DNA of 64,000 nucleotides from Metellina segmentata (taxonomy: Eukaryota > Arthropoda > Arachnida > Araneae > Tetragnathidae). The stretch spans positions 59,102,885 through 59,166,884 of the forward strand of contig OX375877.1 of NCBI GenBank assembly GCA_947359465.1, read 5' to 3'. A program made the translations under genes and the position numbers. Shown here piece after piece: positions 35,270-45,701 of this stretch. The notes under the pieces are model-generated. The model was not told the DNA's origin. It made no database searches and saw nothing but the letters and a program-made list of their open reading frames with translations. Each line of letters opens with the position of its first letter. The first letter of the stretch is position 1.

Positions 35270-36253
35270 CAGGGTGTCCATAAAAGAATTCCCAGTTTCA
35301 ATGGTATATTATAACAGCTTAATTTAGACTATTTACAACAAATCATAAATCAAATTGAAAATAAACTAACCTAGTTTTTCTTTCAAATGTTCAATATGTG
35401 CACCTTTAGTTATACGTCACACATCCAACCTAAAGTCCAATTCTTCCCATACTTTGGTAAACAATGCAGGAGTAATGGAAGCAGTAGCCTCTCAAATTCT
35501 GTGTGTCAACTCTGTCAAATCATTAGGCAGCGGCGGAACGTAGACACAATCTTTAATAAATCCCCAAAAGAAAAAAAAATAGCATGGCGTTATGTCAGGT
35601 GAACGTGGAGGCCAGCGAAAAAGAGTTCTGTCGTCGCGACCATTACAACTAATTCATCGGTCAGGGACTTCGACGTGCAACCACTCTCGTAGAAAGATAT
35701 TCCAATGGGGAGGGGCTTCATCCTGTTCCCAAATAAAGTTTACAGATGTGGAAGGAGCCATTTGTTGATACTCAAATGCTGAACAGAGGGCGCTGCGTGC
35801 ACTCTGACGTGAGATGGGTGTTGAAGCTTTAGTCAGTACTGCTTGTGTGAACGATGGAACACCCTGATTAATATTCCGTGTTTCTTTGTGTTGTCTTTGA
35901 TGTTGTTCATGATGTTGTGTTTGTATCAAATAAAGGTTTAAAAGGACAAAGCCTAGATTGCCTTTCTCGTCTGACAGGTAAGAGAACCTTTTGAAATTAA
36001 TTCATTTAAGAACCGTGCGAAATAGAAGTTGTATCACCATTCGTTCGACATATCCAGCTAAGCCACCCCTCTTACGGTAAAAATTGGACTTTACGTTGGA
36101 TGTGTGCCGTATAACTAAAGGTGCACATATTGAACATTTGTAAGAAAAACTAGCTTAGTTTACCTTGAATTTGATTTATGATTTGCTGTAAATAGTCCAA
36201 ATTAAACTGTTATAATATACCATTGAAACTGGGACAACTTTTATGGACACCTG
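35270..36253 (-). mobile_element. DD41D-like mariner relic with inverted duplication of the transposase end
   Basis: Both ends are CAGGGTGTCCATAAAAG-like and flanked by TA. The inverted similarity runs about 175 bp inward, into the transposase C-terminus (aaggtgcacatattgaacatttg occurs on both sides). On the - strand 35385-35760 retains EQDEAPPHW..FLREWLHVEVPDR and, out of frame, a WPPRSPDxTPC-like block. The N-terminal half is missing. Confidence 0.75.
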
Positions 36254-36439
36254 TACTAGTCCTCGCCACCTGTTCTCTTAACGGGCTTTGAAAGGCGTGT
36301 TGTTTATCAAGAGGAGTGCAATGTTGTTTTTCAATGCTAAAATGTGTTTTCTTCATAAAAATAAATATTGGCTTATTTCCTTTTAAAGTCCTGTGTTTAA
36401 ATACTCGATTCAACAAGACCGTCCTGTACGTGGGGGCTG

Positions 36440-36610
36440 GTAATCGTTAAGTCTGTAACGGCTTTCAATGTCCTCACGGTAGAAATTTAGAGAGGCGGGT
36501 GTTAGCTCAGTGTTAACTCGTCGTTCAAAATTACGAGGTGTTATCCTCGGATCTTTCTCTTCGGGATTGATCTTTGGATCGTCGACAATAGCCCGTTTGT
36601 GTTGTTACAG
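36440..36610 (+). repeat. SINE-1 body and tail
   Basis: tcaatgtcctcacggtagaa, caaaattacgaggtgttatc, cctcggatctttctcttcgg and caatagcccgtttgtgttg. Confidence 0.65.
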
Positions 36611-37383
36611 GCAGACCCGTTGCGTGTTGTTATCTTATCGCCCAGTTTGGTGATACAAGAACTTATGACAGGGTAGATGCGTGAATCTTAATTTATATAG
36701 AGTGGAGAAAAAAAATGGCGAAGTCGCCAAAGTCTACAACTATCAGATCTGTGGACCAATCAAATGATGAATCAATAGATGGTCATAATCACCCGTCCCA
36801 TGGACCAATCAGATCATGAATGTTTGATTTCACCCAGCAGACGAAAGCAGTCAAAGGGTATTACTAATTTTGGAACATGATCTTGGGGACATAAAAATAT
36901 TAACATTGCTCACAACACACACTCTACATTTATATTTCCTCTATGGTGCAAAAGTTCAAATGTGTTTACTCGCCGACAAGGGAAGCTTTTACGGAACAAT
37001 TTTGAGCAGTTTTGCCGTTTTCCTTTGGCAACCACATATGCTAGATTCATGTCAGTCATCTCGGTATCGGTACAATTCACAATCACGAAGTTCGCGTTGT
37101 GAATGATAAAGTTAAAAAAAGAACACTATGAGAATACACTCAACAGGATTCTCCAGAATCAATAGAGTTTTGTCGGGCGTACATTCTTTAGTTAAAAAAA
37201 TTTTCGGGGCAATCTATCGCACGTTAACGTTTGGTCAGGGAATTCCGAATATTCGTGGAACCGATAAAACTATGAAGTACTTTCTGGAAACAAATTTACC
37301 ATTGCTCATCCTACTTTTACATTTTCTCTATGACCACCACCTAGCTCATTTTGCTCGACGGGAAAGAAATATGTAAAGCTCAC
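36611..37383. other. Dynein intron, nothing recognised
   Basis: No repeat or coding motif was identified between the SINE and the dynein exon. Confidence 0.5.
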
Positions 37384-37610
37384 CTCCATGTAAAGGCCAC
37401 TGATGTTTGCTCCTTCTCTAGGAGTTAGCACAAATTCGTCGGGAGTCTTCTTTGTCACTTCGCAGTGAATGGACAGCTTGTCCAATGGCAGGTCGTTTTT
37501 CCGTCCAGATGTCTGGATGACCGCTGTCAAGAAGGATTGGGGGCTGAAGAGACCGCCCAGCCACACAGTTGGAGGAAGGACAAAGTCGGTGGCCACCCAA
37601 CGTTCCAATG
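37384..37610 (-). CDS. Axonemal dynein heavy chain, penultimate exon
   Basis: The first base of the codon comes from the previous exon (phase 1), giving ALERWVATDFVLPPTVWLGG, then LFSPQSFLTAVIQTSGRKND, LPLDKLSIHCEVTKK and PREGANISGLYME. The VWL.G.F.PQSFLTA..Q..ARKN..PLDK block and the PREG..V.GL.ME block are dynein C-terminal-domain signatures. Acceptor tctctttcag|CA, donor GAG|gtgagc. It joins in phase 0 to GGRWD at 31112. The intron after it is about 6.3 kb. Confidence 0.96.
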
Positions 37611-38064
37611 CTGAAAGAGATTGGATTGAATGATTAGACAGTATGTAACTACACAAGTATAATCCACATAAAAGCAATTCCAATAGTTTAAGAAGAGTTC
37701 AATCGGCAAAATCAAATCAGGATTTGAATTAGCAGTTATAGATATATCGTCGGTCTAACAAGTAAAGCACACTGAGTTTAAATTTTAAAGCCCTGACGCT
37801 GGCTTTTTCTAGACCAGAATGTCGTGATATTTAAACTGGCCAAGTGTGTCAGTGTCCACTAAATAATATGAGGCTATCACAGCAACAGTGGCCCAAACCT
37901 CAAACATGCACAATGGAAATAAATGCGATTTTCTTTTGCCACCACTTCTTTATATATTTCTATTTATCCACCATATGATTTGAAATTCTAAAATACACTC
38001 TATAACAAAATAAATCGACGCATCAAAAAAGTGCAGAATTACAGTGGTGACGTGGCACGTATAG

Positions 38065-38611
38065 TATGGATGCGACATCAATGTCGATGTTTTCAAAACA
38101 TCGATGTTTTTTAAAAAACATCGATGTATTTAACATTGATGTATTGGAGTCGATGTTTTTGTAACATCGATGTATTGGAGTAGATGTTTTAGTAACATCG
38201 ATGTTTATACTTGTCGATGTTTTATTTTTAAATGAAAAAAGTACCGTTATAAAAATTTAAAAAATAACCAATTAGCATAATTTTTGTATTCACCGAATTG
38301 AACATACTTTTAAACCAAAGTGGCCAAGGGTGAAGTGTCTGAAAAGTAGGGATGCGACATCGATGTCGATGTTTTCAAAACATTGATGTTCAATAAAAAA
38401 AACATCGATGTATTGGAGCCGATGTCGCATCACTAGGTGCTAAACCAGTTTTAAGAAATGAGTAAAAAAGTTTAAATACACTGAATTTTAAAAACATCGA
38501 TGTTTAAAAACATTGATGTTTTTGGGGCGATGTTTTATCAACATCGATGTTTTAATTTTGAACATCGATGTTTCAAAACATCGATGTTTTGCTGTCGATG
38601 TCGCATCCCTA
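38065..38611. mobile_element. hAT-type MITE built of AACATCGATGTTTT palindromes, 8-bp TSD
   Basis: Ends TATGGATGCGACATC and (reverse-complemented) TAGGGATGCGACATC. Perfect 8-bp duplication acgtatag at 38057-38064 and 38612-38619. The interior is a chain of aaaacatcgatgtttt palindromes. A smaller TAGGGATGCGAC...GTCGCATCACTA unit sits inside at 38347-38435, perhaps a nested shorter copy. Confidence 0.85.
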
Positions 38612-38624
38612 ACGTATAGTCTTT

Positions 38625-40130
38625 AGTGACGAGTCCCGTTTCCAACTGTGTCCTGACGACAACTGCAGATGAGAAAAGACGTCCAGGGCAGCGTGGGGAT
38701 CCTGCCCTAACTACCGCACACCACACATACACACAACAGGGCGTTGTGGTCTGGGGTGTCATCTTTTTTGATAGCCGAACCCCTTTGGTAGTCATTTCTG
38801 GCACACTTACGGCCGTATTCACAAGTCCGAGTTAACTCGAGGATCAACGATAATCCGCGAGTTATCGAAAAAACCGTATTCACAAGTCCTGATCCGTGGT
38901 TTAAACTGCCGTTTCGGTGTTACATTTTGATCCTCCGAAATCGGCGAGTTAACTCGCGAGTTACATTTAACGCATGCGCAGTACCATCTTTTTGGGAAAA
39001 CAAAATGGATGACACATTTCATTCTATGCTCAATTACAGTATTCTTTCGACGACTGGACTGGATCTGTCATTACGGAGTACCTGCTACATAGCAGCTCAT
39101 CTCATCATCATAATATTGCTTAAATGGAAAAATTTAAACATATTTTTATTGAAATTCAAAACAAAAATGAAAATAAAGGTAGCTGCGTAAATCTTAAACA
39201 AGCAGCTTAGCGAAAAGATAGATAGCGCCACTTCTGTCCTCTAAGCCGGAGAGAGCGAACGGTAGAAAACGACCATGGCAGATACAAATTCGTTGTAGAA
39301 TAAAAAGTATTCTGTTGATTTATTACGAATGAAAGAAAATTGACAGTGCAAGTTACTTTTCACGACATCAACACACACCCATACTGACAAGTACAAAGAT
39401 AATCAGATTACATACATTTGTCAAGACATTGTGTACAATTCTTTCTTGCCAAATTTAGGTTTCCATAAAAATCCAATTTGAAATTAAATACCTTTGCATT
39501 TCTTTTCCCAAACCCATATTAAAATGCTGTGCGAGTCCTATTTATTCACAATTTGGAATCAATTCTACGGCGAAGTACGTGCTTTATCAGAATGAATGCA
39601 GATTCGGGCGTCGTAACCAATGTAAACAATATCATGTGATCGTGAGGAGCCAATCACAGTGAGCGTCTCATTTTAATCCCCGGATCACTTAACACGCCGT
39701 TTGAGAATACCGTTTTTGATAATCCCCGAGTTAACTGTTACTCGCGGATCAACTGATCCTCGAGTTAACTCGAGACTTGTGAATATGGCCGTTACAGCAC
39801 AGCGGTACATAGACGACATTCTACGACCGGTTGTATCACCGTTCCTTTTACGACACCCCGGACTTACTTTTCAACAAAATGATGCCCGGCACGTGATGTA
39901 TATGAATTGTTTTCAAGCTTTCCAAACACCTCTTTTGCCAGCTAGGTCTCTTGATCTCTCTCCCATAGAGCACATGTCGGCCGTTATGGGAAGGCGATTG
40001 CAACCATCCCGGAATATTGACCATTTTGCCCGACAGTTGGAGACAATTTGGCAATAAATTCCGCAGGACACCATCCGGGAACTTTTGCAGTCTATGCCAT
40101 GCCGGATGACAGCTTGCATCCAGGCCAGAG
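38625..40130 (+). pseudogene. Tc1 transposase C-terminal part, interrupted
   Basis: It begins at the first catalytic block, VVFSDESRFQLCPDD (about 38622), and continues to VVWGVIFFDSRTPLVVISGT (38744-38803). The Harbinger-type MITE cuts it, and it resumes at 39795 with TAQRYIDDILRPVVSPFLL, FQQNDARHVMYMNCFQAFQT (second Asp shifted or degenerate) and LSPIEHMSAVMGRRLQPSRN. The N-terminal DNA-binding region is deleted. Stops and frameshifts are present. Confidence 0.75.
38810..39791. mobile_element. PIF/Harbinger-type MITE with TTA duplication
   Basis: Ends CGGCCGTATTCACAAGTC and (reverse-complemented) CGGCCATATTCACAAGTC, followed on both sides by gagttaactcgaggatca. Direct repeat TTA (38807-38809 and 39792-39794) restores the Tc1 reading CACTTACAGC. 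TTA duplication and a GGCC..TATTCA end fit PIF/Harbinger. No transposase; an 87-codon ORF inside has no known motif. Confidence 0.8.
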
Positions 40131-40304
40131 GTGGACCAACGCCTTATTGACTTCCTCCCTTTGCAACGGTCGAACTCCGAAATAAATCATTCAATTGTTC
40201 TGAAATTTGAATCGTTTGTTTTTCTAAGTAAGTTTTTCACCATCCATAAATTTTTATTGAAATCGGACAACTCCTTCTTTATGAGTCGATTTTTTTATAT
40301 AGAG

Positions 40305-40724
40305 TACATGTTTCTCAGTGATCTACAAAAAGCTATTTTGTAATTTTAGGAGACATAAACATGAACATTTCAAAAAATAACTAAATAAAGTTGTTAATAA
40401 AAGGTAATAATAAAATTTTCGAGGTTTCGTGGGCTTGGCCACTCTTGCTCTGTTAGCCTCATCTATTCTTTGCATGCAGGTTAAACCTTTAGCAGTTAGA
40501 ACCTTTGCATGCAGGTTCTTCTTGAGGAACACATTTCGTGATTAAACCATAAATAGGATTTTTCTCCTGTCGTTTTCTCAGAAATATGCGTTTTGACTTA
40601 CTGTTTCGCTAGTTAAATTACGATATTTACTTGCGATGTAAATCATTGTGTTAAACAGACTCCAGTTATGATTAATAGCTGTATTTGATTTAACAGATAG
40701 TTAATTTAATAACGTCGCATTGGA
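40305..40724. other. Dynein intron, nothing recognised
   Basis: AT-rich. A direct repeat tttgcatgcaggtt occurs twice near 40470 and 40505. Confidence 0.4.
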
Positions 40725-40840
40725 GCAATGCTATTGGTGACCTTCCGGGATCAATCCCTGAAGATTCAAGTACAAAACTTCATAAATTTGAACCACGGTC
40801 AGATGGCGAAGCGTAACCAGAGAATACCAATGTCCCGGAA
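40725..40840 (-). repeat. SINE-1 fragment
   Basis: Reverse complement of the SINE-1 tail/body: ttccgggatcaatccctga and tttgaaccacggtcagatgg. Confidence 0.6.
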
Positions 40841-41365
40841 TCACAGCAGATCATCGAAACTGATCGCTTTAAATGCATCACGAAAGTTACCACTGACCCT
40901 ACTGTAGTTAAGAACAGCACCATTAACAAATAAATGCCAGTGTGAATTAATGCATAACATTTACGAAATGGCTTTTCCTCAGGTAGTCACAAGAGATTAT
41001 TTAAAGACTACTTTACTATTAATTTTAAAAAAGAACGGTACAAAACATTTCTTTATTTAAAAAATTGGAATTAATAATTTCATATTCAAAAAAATGTTAA
41101 AAGTTTTATTTCTAATTGGTTTGCTTCGTAAGCCAATTGGACGTTGCCCGATCTTTTCGTGGGGGTCCCATTGTCCGTGGTTTTGGTCTGCTTCGCAAAC
41201 CAAATTACATATATTTAATTGAAAAATTATTTATTAAAAGAAAATCAAAGGTATAAGCTATCTTTATGGTGTAAAATATTCCGCAGATTTCAAATCCGTT
41301 AAAAATTTTATTCTATCTTTAACGATCGCTGAGATAGAATAAAGCACTGAAGAACTCCAGTGAGG

Positions 41366-41810
41366 CGTGGTAGCTCAGTCAGAAGAGCGTCGGGCTCGCA
41401 TCAGAAGGGTTGTGGGCTCTGTCCTCGGCGGAGCCTGCAATTCTGATGATTGCGAGATGGGCACTTCGACCTAGCTGAAGACCATCGTGTCCACTAATAG
41501 TGACTGGGGCACGTTAAATAGGTCGTGGTCACAAAGTCCCCCATGTTCCCATACCAAATAAATACCTCTGGGGGTACCTGGTCAGGGGGTTATCGGCCTC
41601 TGATTGGGATCTAAATTACTGTGTGAGTGAATGGATGTATGAAAGGGGTTTTCCTGTAAAACGGATGTGTCATGTATGTCGAGAAAAGTCGGACTTCGTC
41701 CCAATGAGGCTCAATAACATGGAAGGCGCACCCCCTGCCGTCTTCGATGGGCCTGGCACTCCTCTGGTCTGCCAGTGTAGGCATGAGAAACAACAACAGA
41801 ACTGCAGTGA
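41366..41810 (+). mobile_element. SINE-2, second tRNA-derived family
   Basis: Head: gcgtggtagctcagtcagaa, gagcgtcgggctcgcatcag, gttgtgggctctgtcc. This is tRNA-like with a TAGCTCAGTC..AGAGCG A-box region and a degenerate B box. Body: ggggcacgttaaataggtcg...aatacctctgggggtacctg...ggttatcggcctctgattgg. It ends in aacaacaacag. A second copy lacking the head is at 57534-57870. Confidence 0.75.
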
Positions 41811-41829
41811 TAACTTTAATAATTTATTC

Positions 41830-42238
41830 GGCTTCACTCGAATCCGTTTCTCAGGAAATCAAAGTGAATGAATCTCGAATCAAACGAAGGTCATTGTAAT
41901 ATGTTTGCTAACATTCCCAATTATAACGAATACACGAAATGTGAAAAAAACTTGGCATGGTTCAAAGGCTGACGTCATTAGTGACCTCACAGAGGGAGAA
42001 AAGTCAATATGCATGTGGTTCTTCGGGTGACGTCACATTCCGAAAGAAGAAAGAATGGTGAAAAAAACTATTAAATTCATTTATAAATGTTCTAGATTGA
42101 ATTTTAAAATTCGCCGCGATCCAAAAATCGCGAAACATTGGGACTAGCTGTGCCAAATCCTATTACTGTAAGTGCCATAGATTCGTCATGACTATGTGGG
42201 AAGAAAACAAACAAAAAATTATTTTATAATAATAGAGA
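41830..42238 (-). mobile_element. Helitron-like element, minus orientation (5' end clear)
   Basis: On the - strand the 5' end is TCTCTATTATTATAAAATAA, preceded by A at 42239. It continues catgacgaatctatggcact and ggatttggcacagcta, parallel to the copies at 10691 and 47872. It also shares a tgacgtcacattccg block with 48070-48080. The 3' end is uncertain. A hairpin aattggtttgcttcg/taagccaatt at 41125-41150 could be the true end, with SINE-2 nested between. Confidence 0.6.
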
Positions 42239-42270
42239 TGTAAGTGGATTTTTATGTTGATTTTAAATTG

Positions 42271-42272
<2 letters not shown>

Positions 42273-42308
<36 letters not shown>
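42273..42308 (+). repeat. Poly(A) run of 36
   Basis: Uninterrupted A tract. It could be a retrotransposed 3' end or a slippage tract, and its length may be an assembly estimate. Confidence 0.8.
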
Positions 42309-42311
<3 letters not shown>

Positions 42312-42424
42312 GATCCTTTTCGTTTAAAATAGAGATATGTTTGTGTCGATTTATTTGTTTAACACTCGACCCTGTGAGGGCTTCACACGTTTCTTATTTG
42401 TACCCTGCACGACTTCTAACAGTA

Positions 42425-43030
42425 TTTTGGGGTTGCGGTATCCAAGTTAAAAGAGCAACAGGTTAGTAACAGGAGAATTGTGGAATCGAAACTCGGTACA
42501 GTCAAAGACCATCGTGTACATGGTGGTTCGTGCACGTTAAATGTGTTGTGATCTCAAATGTGCTCACGTTAGCGTGGTGTGAAATGTGGGAGTGTGGGAT
42601 GTCATCCCCGTTGTTGACCTCAGTGACTGTTCCTCAATTCCGAGTCTTTTGCTAACGCCAACGTTTATTAGAAAAACGCAAGCATAAATCATCGATGAGG
42701 TTGAGCCTCTTCACAGCCGAAAGATTCCCAATCGTAATAAATAATTCTGTTCAACAGAAAACATTTTTAATTTGAAAAAAAATATATTTACATTTGTTCT
42801 CAAATATGTCTCAAATATGGTTCAAAGTTAGGAGGAGTTGTCCTTGGAACTTTTCTGTAAGGACTTATCCAGTACAGTCATCAATAGCCCGTTGTGCTGT
42901 TCCTGTGTGACGTTAATTTACTACCAACCCAACTATTTGTGACCTTCGTTACCAATATAATCGTTCCTAGTATTCTTTGAGTCAGTATAGTCTGCTGTGT
43001 TGCTCTAGTACGACGTTAATTAATTCCAAT
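42425..43030 (+). repeat. SINE-1-related fragments
   Basis: 42425-42620: degenerate tRNA-like head, then agaccatcgtgtacatggtg and gcacgttaaatgtgttgtg. 42830-42930: gttgtccttggaac...cagtcatcaatagcccgttg. 42990-43030: tgttgctctagtacgacgtt tail. Probably one old copy broken up, or several. Confidence 0.5.
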
Positions 43031-43389
43031 TACCAAAAATAATTAATTCCAATTTCAATCAGTAAATGTGGTTTTTTTATCATTATGTTTTAGTAAGAAA
43101 AAGTACTACTAAACTGGTGGGAAATCTTGTGATGATCATAGGATTAAGTATACTGGTGTAAGAAATTAAGAGAATTTCCAGACTTGGTCGATTATCTCTA
43201 GAACTAGTGTACCGATTTTAATGAAATCTGATACGTACATACATTGATACAATACAAAACAAATAACCATTCAATAATTGTAATACACACGTATGATCGT
43301 GCGTAACACTCGTTGGAGTCGGAAGGTATGAAACAGCGGTTGCAGAATAAACAAAAAAATAATGGTTAATAGATGGGTTTATAGGGGGG

Positions 43390-44115
43390 TATGACCCCCT
43401 CTTACAGATAGACAGGTCTCGCAGCGTGATTTCATACTTGAAATAAGGCAGTTTATCATTTCCTGTGGCAATTGGTCCCACGCGTTCAGAACCGGTTTTC
43501 ATTCCCTGGATGGTTCTCGGGTTGCGAGTTGCAATTGCCCTCCCCAGAGCGTCCTAGACATGCTCTATAGGGTTAAGGTCTGGAGATCTGGTTCGCCAAT
43601 CCATCAGGGCGAATATCCTCACTCTCAAGAAATTCGTCGACCAGAAGAGCTCTATGTGGCCTCGCGTTATCGTCCATTAAAATGAACTCAGGGCAAACTG
43701 CACCCCTGAAAAAGCGAACATAGGGCTCCAAGACCTCATCCCTATACCTCACACCAGTCACACTGCCTCTTTCAAAGACAGGGAGAGGTGTGCGGCCATC
43801 CAACGTGATGCCTGCACAGACCATTAAACCTCCTCCGCCATAATGGTCGACTTCGCAGACATTGGAGGGTAGGTAGCGGGTCCCTGGTTCTCTCCATATG
43901 AACGTACGGCGAGAATCGGGGCGTCGTGGCTCTTGGACGATCTTGCTAGGCTTTCTCTCAATGGATCCGGTATCCTGGAACTGTTTCCATAAGTTAAACA
44001 CGACGCTGGGTGTTAAATTTAACTCTCTACAAATTTGGACTTGAAATTGGCTTGCTTCTAGCCTCCCCACAATTCGCCACCTCATTCCATCATCTAAACG
44101 TTGGTGGTTACTCAT
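43390..44115 (-). pseudogene. Tc1 transposase relic with in-frame deletion
   Basis: An open frame from 44115 to 43573 encodes SNHQRLDDGMRWRIVGRLEA (helix-turn-helix start). It then jumps to RRPDSRRTFIWREPGTRYLP, YGGGGLMVCAGITLDGRTPL and FILMDDNARPHRALLVDEFL (second Asp). About 80 residues containing the first catalytic Asp are missing. After a frameshift RSPDLNPIEHV and a degraded C-terminus follow to about 43390. The clean 180-codon frame is a remnant; it cannot catalyse transposition without the first Asp. Confidence 0.8.
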
Positions 44116-44494
44116 TTTTACTGTTACAATTTGAAATTAACCGATTGCTGCAAAATAACACCAAGAAATTCGCCGAGGTGTGCTAGCGAACGAAATACGT
44201 CGTAACTTACGCGCGCTTATAAAGCCTGTTTCTCTACTGGCTCCGTCTACATACACGTGTACGTTTACGTATTTGACGTACAAGATTTGCATTTTTGTCT
44301 AGAAGCAGTGGTTTTACATTCAGTTCAGTTCTTTTCATGAAATTCGATAAAATATGCAAATTCTCTAATTTATTTCACCAGTGTATATCCTGCTATGACA
44401 CATGTAAAATGTCACGATTCCTTGTCTTTCCTCACGTTGGGGGAGTTACAAATACAGATAGGTTACAAGAACAGTTGTTCTTGTGTTCTATATA

Positions 44495-45681
44495 CAGTGA
44501 AGAGCCAAAACATTATGACCACCTACTCAACAACGCGTTGCATCTCCTTTGGCCTGCAAAAACAGCTGCAACTCGCCTGGGCATAGATGCCACAAGTTCT
44601 TGGTACTTGACGGGAGACAGGTTGTATCAAATGTCTAAGCAGCGGTGACGCAAAGTCGAGATATTCGGACATGGTGGTGTTTGAGCTCTGAGCTGCCGCT
44701 CCGTGACACCTCAAATATGCTCTATCGGATTAATATCCGGCGAGTTAAGTGGCCAGGACAATTAGTGGAATTTTTCAGTATGCTCCTCGAACCACTCCAA
44801 CACAATCCGAGCCTTGTGACATGGGGCGTTGTCCTACAGGAAGATTCCATTTCCAGTTGGGAAGACAGACGCCATGTAAGGATGCAAATGATCCGCAATG
44901 ATGTTCAGATAGTTCGCAGCATTCATGGTCTGTCTGTTCTACCACAACTACGGGTCCCTGAGTCGCCGATGAGAACGTAACTTAAAGCATAATAACGCCA
45001 ATACCAGCCTGTGTATGACCTGCTCTACAAGAGAAGAGCAACTATTCGCCTGGCAGACGTACCCTGACAAAACCATCGACGTTATGAATGAGGAATCGTG
45101 ACTCATCTGACGAGGCAACTCTTTTCCACTCATATATGGTCCAGTCTCGATGTTCCCACGCCCACTGCAGGCGTAGTTGACGATGACGCTTGGTCAACAG
45201 AGGCACACGAGTGGGACGTCAGCTGTACAGTCCCATATACAACAGTGTCCGCTGAACTGTGTGTTCCGAAACACGCTTGGACCTTGCATTGTAGTGGACT
45301 GTCAGCTGAGCCACTGTCTCGTGCCGATTTTGCTTTACAAAGCGGGACAGTCTCCGACGTAGTTTTTCTTTCATGACGCGTGGCGTCTACTGCTGGTATC
45401 ATCGTCATTTATCCACTTTGCATGAATACTAACAACGCCAGATCGTGAGCAACCTACCAGGCGTGCAGTTTCGGTGATATTCCTTCCGAGTCTTTGGGCC
45501 ATAACGATCTGCCCTCTATCAAATTCGCATAGATCAGCAGCCTTTCCCATCACTCGCAAAAGTAAGTGCAAGAATGATGACTTACCTTCTCCAGCAGCAG
45601 TTAAATACCATTCTCACTTAATCACACGCCCTCCATGACATTCAGACGAGTTCATTGAAAATGTGGGGACGGTCATAATGT
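44495..45681 (-). mobile_element. Tc1-like element (family B, copy 2)
   Basis: Left end CAGTGAAGAGCCAAAACATT after TA. The right inverted repeat is truncated (ggtcataatgt) at a (TA)n run 45682-45701. The - strand retains [40 protein letters not shown] (45371-45571) and C-terminal pieces ending near 44640 (SPDINPIEHI-like). A roughly 70-bp segment near 45360-45430 interrupts the N-terminal region relative to the 13001 copy. Non-functional. Confidence 0.8.
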
Positions 45682-45701
45682 TATATATATATATATATAT
45701 A

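Larger units (their letters stand above)
37996..40304 (+). mobile_element. Tc1-like element (same family as 1561) with two nested MITEs
   Basis: Left end CACTCTATAACAAAATAAATCG, right end matching inverted (tcgatttttttatatagagt), TA at both sides. Removing the hAT-type MITE (38065-38611) and the PIF/Harbinger-type MITE (38810-39791), each with its target duplication, leaves about 770 bp, an internally deleted Tc1. It lies in a dynein intron. Confidence 0.85.

Noticed and set aside
36870..37376. Two + strand ORFs of 78 and 82 codons before the dynein exon
   Set aside because: No recognisable domains; composition is as in the surrounding intron.
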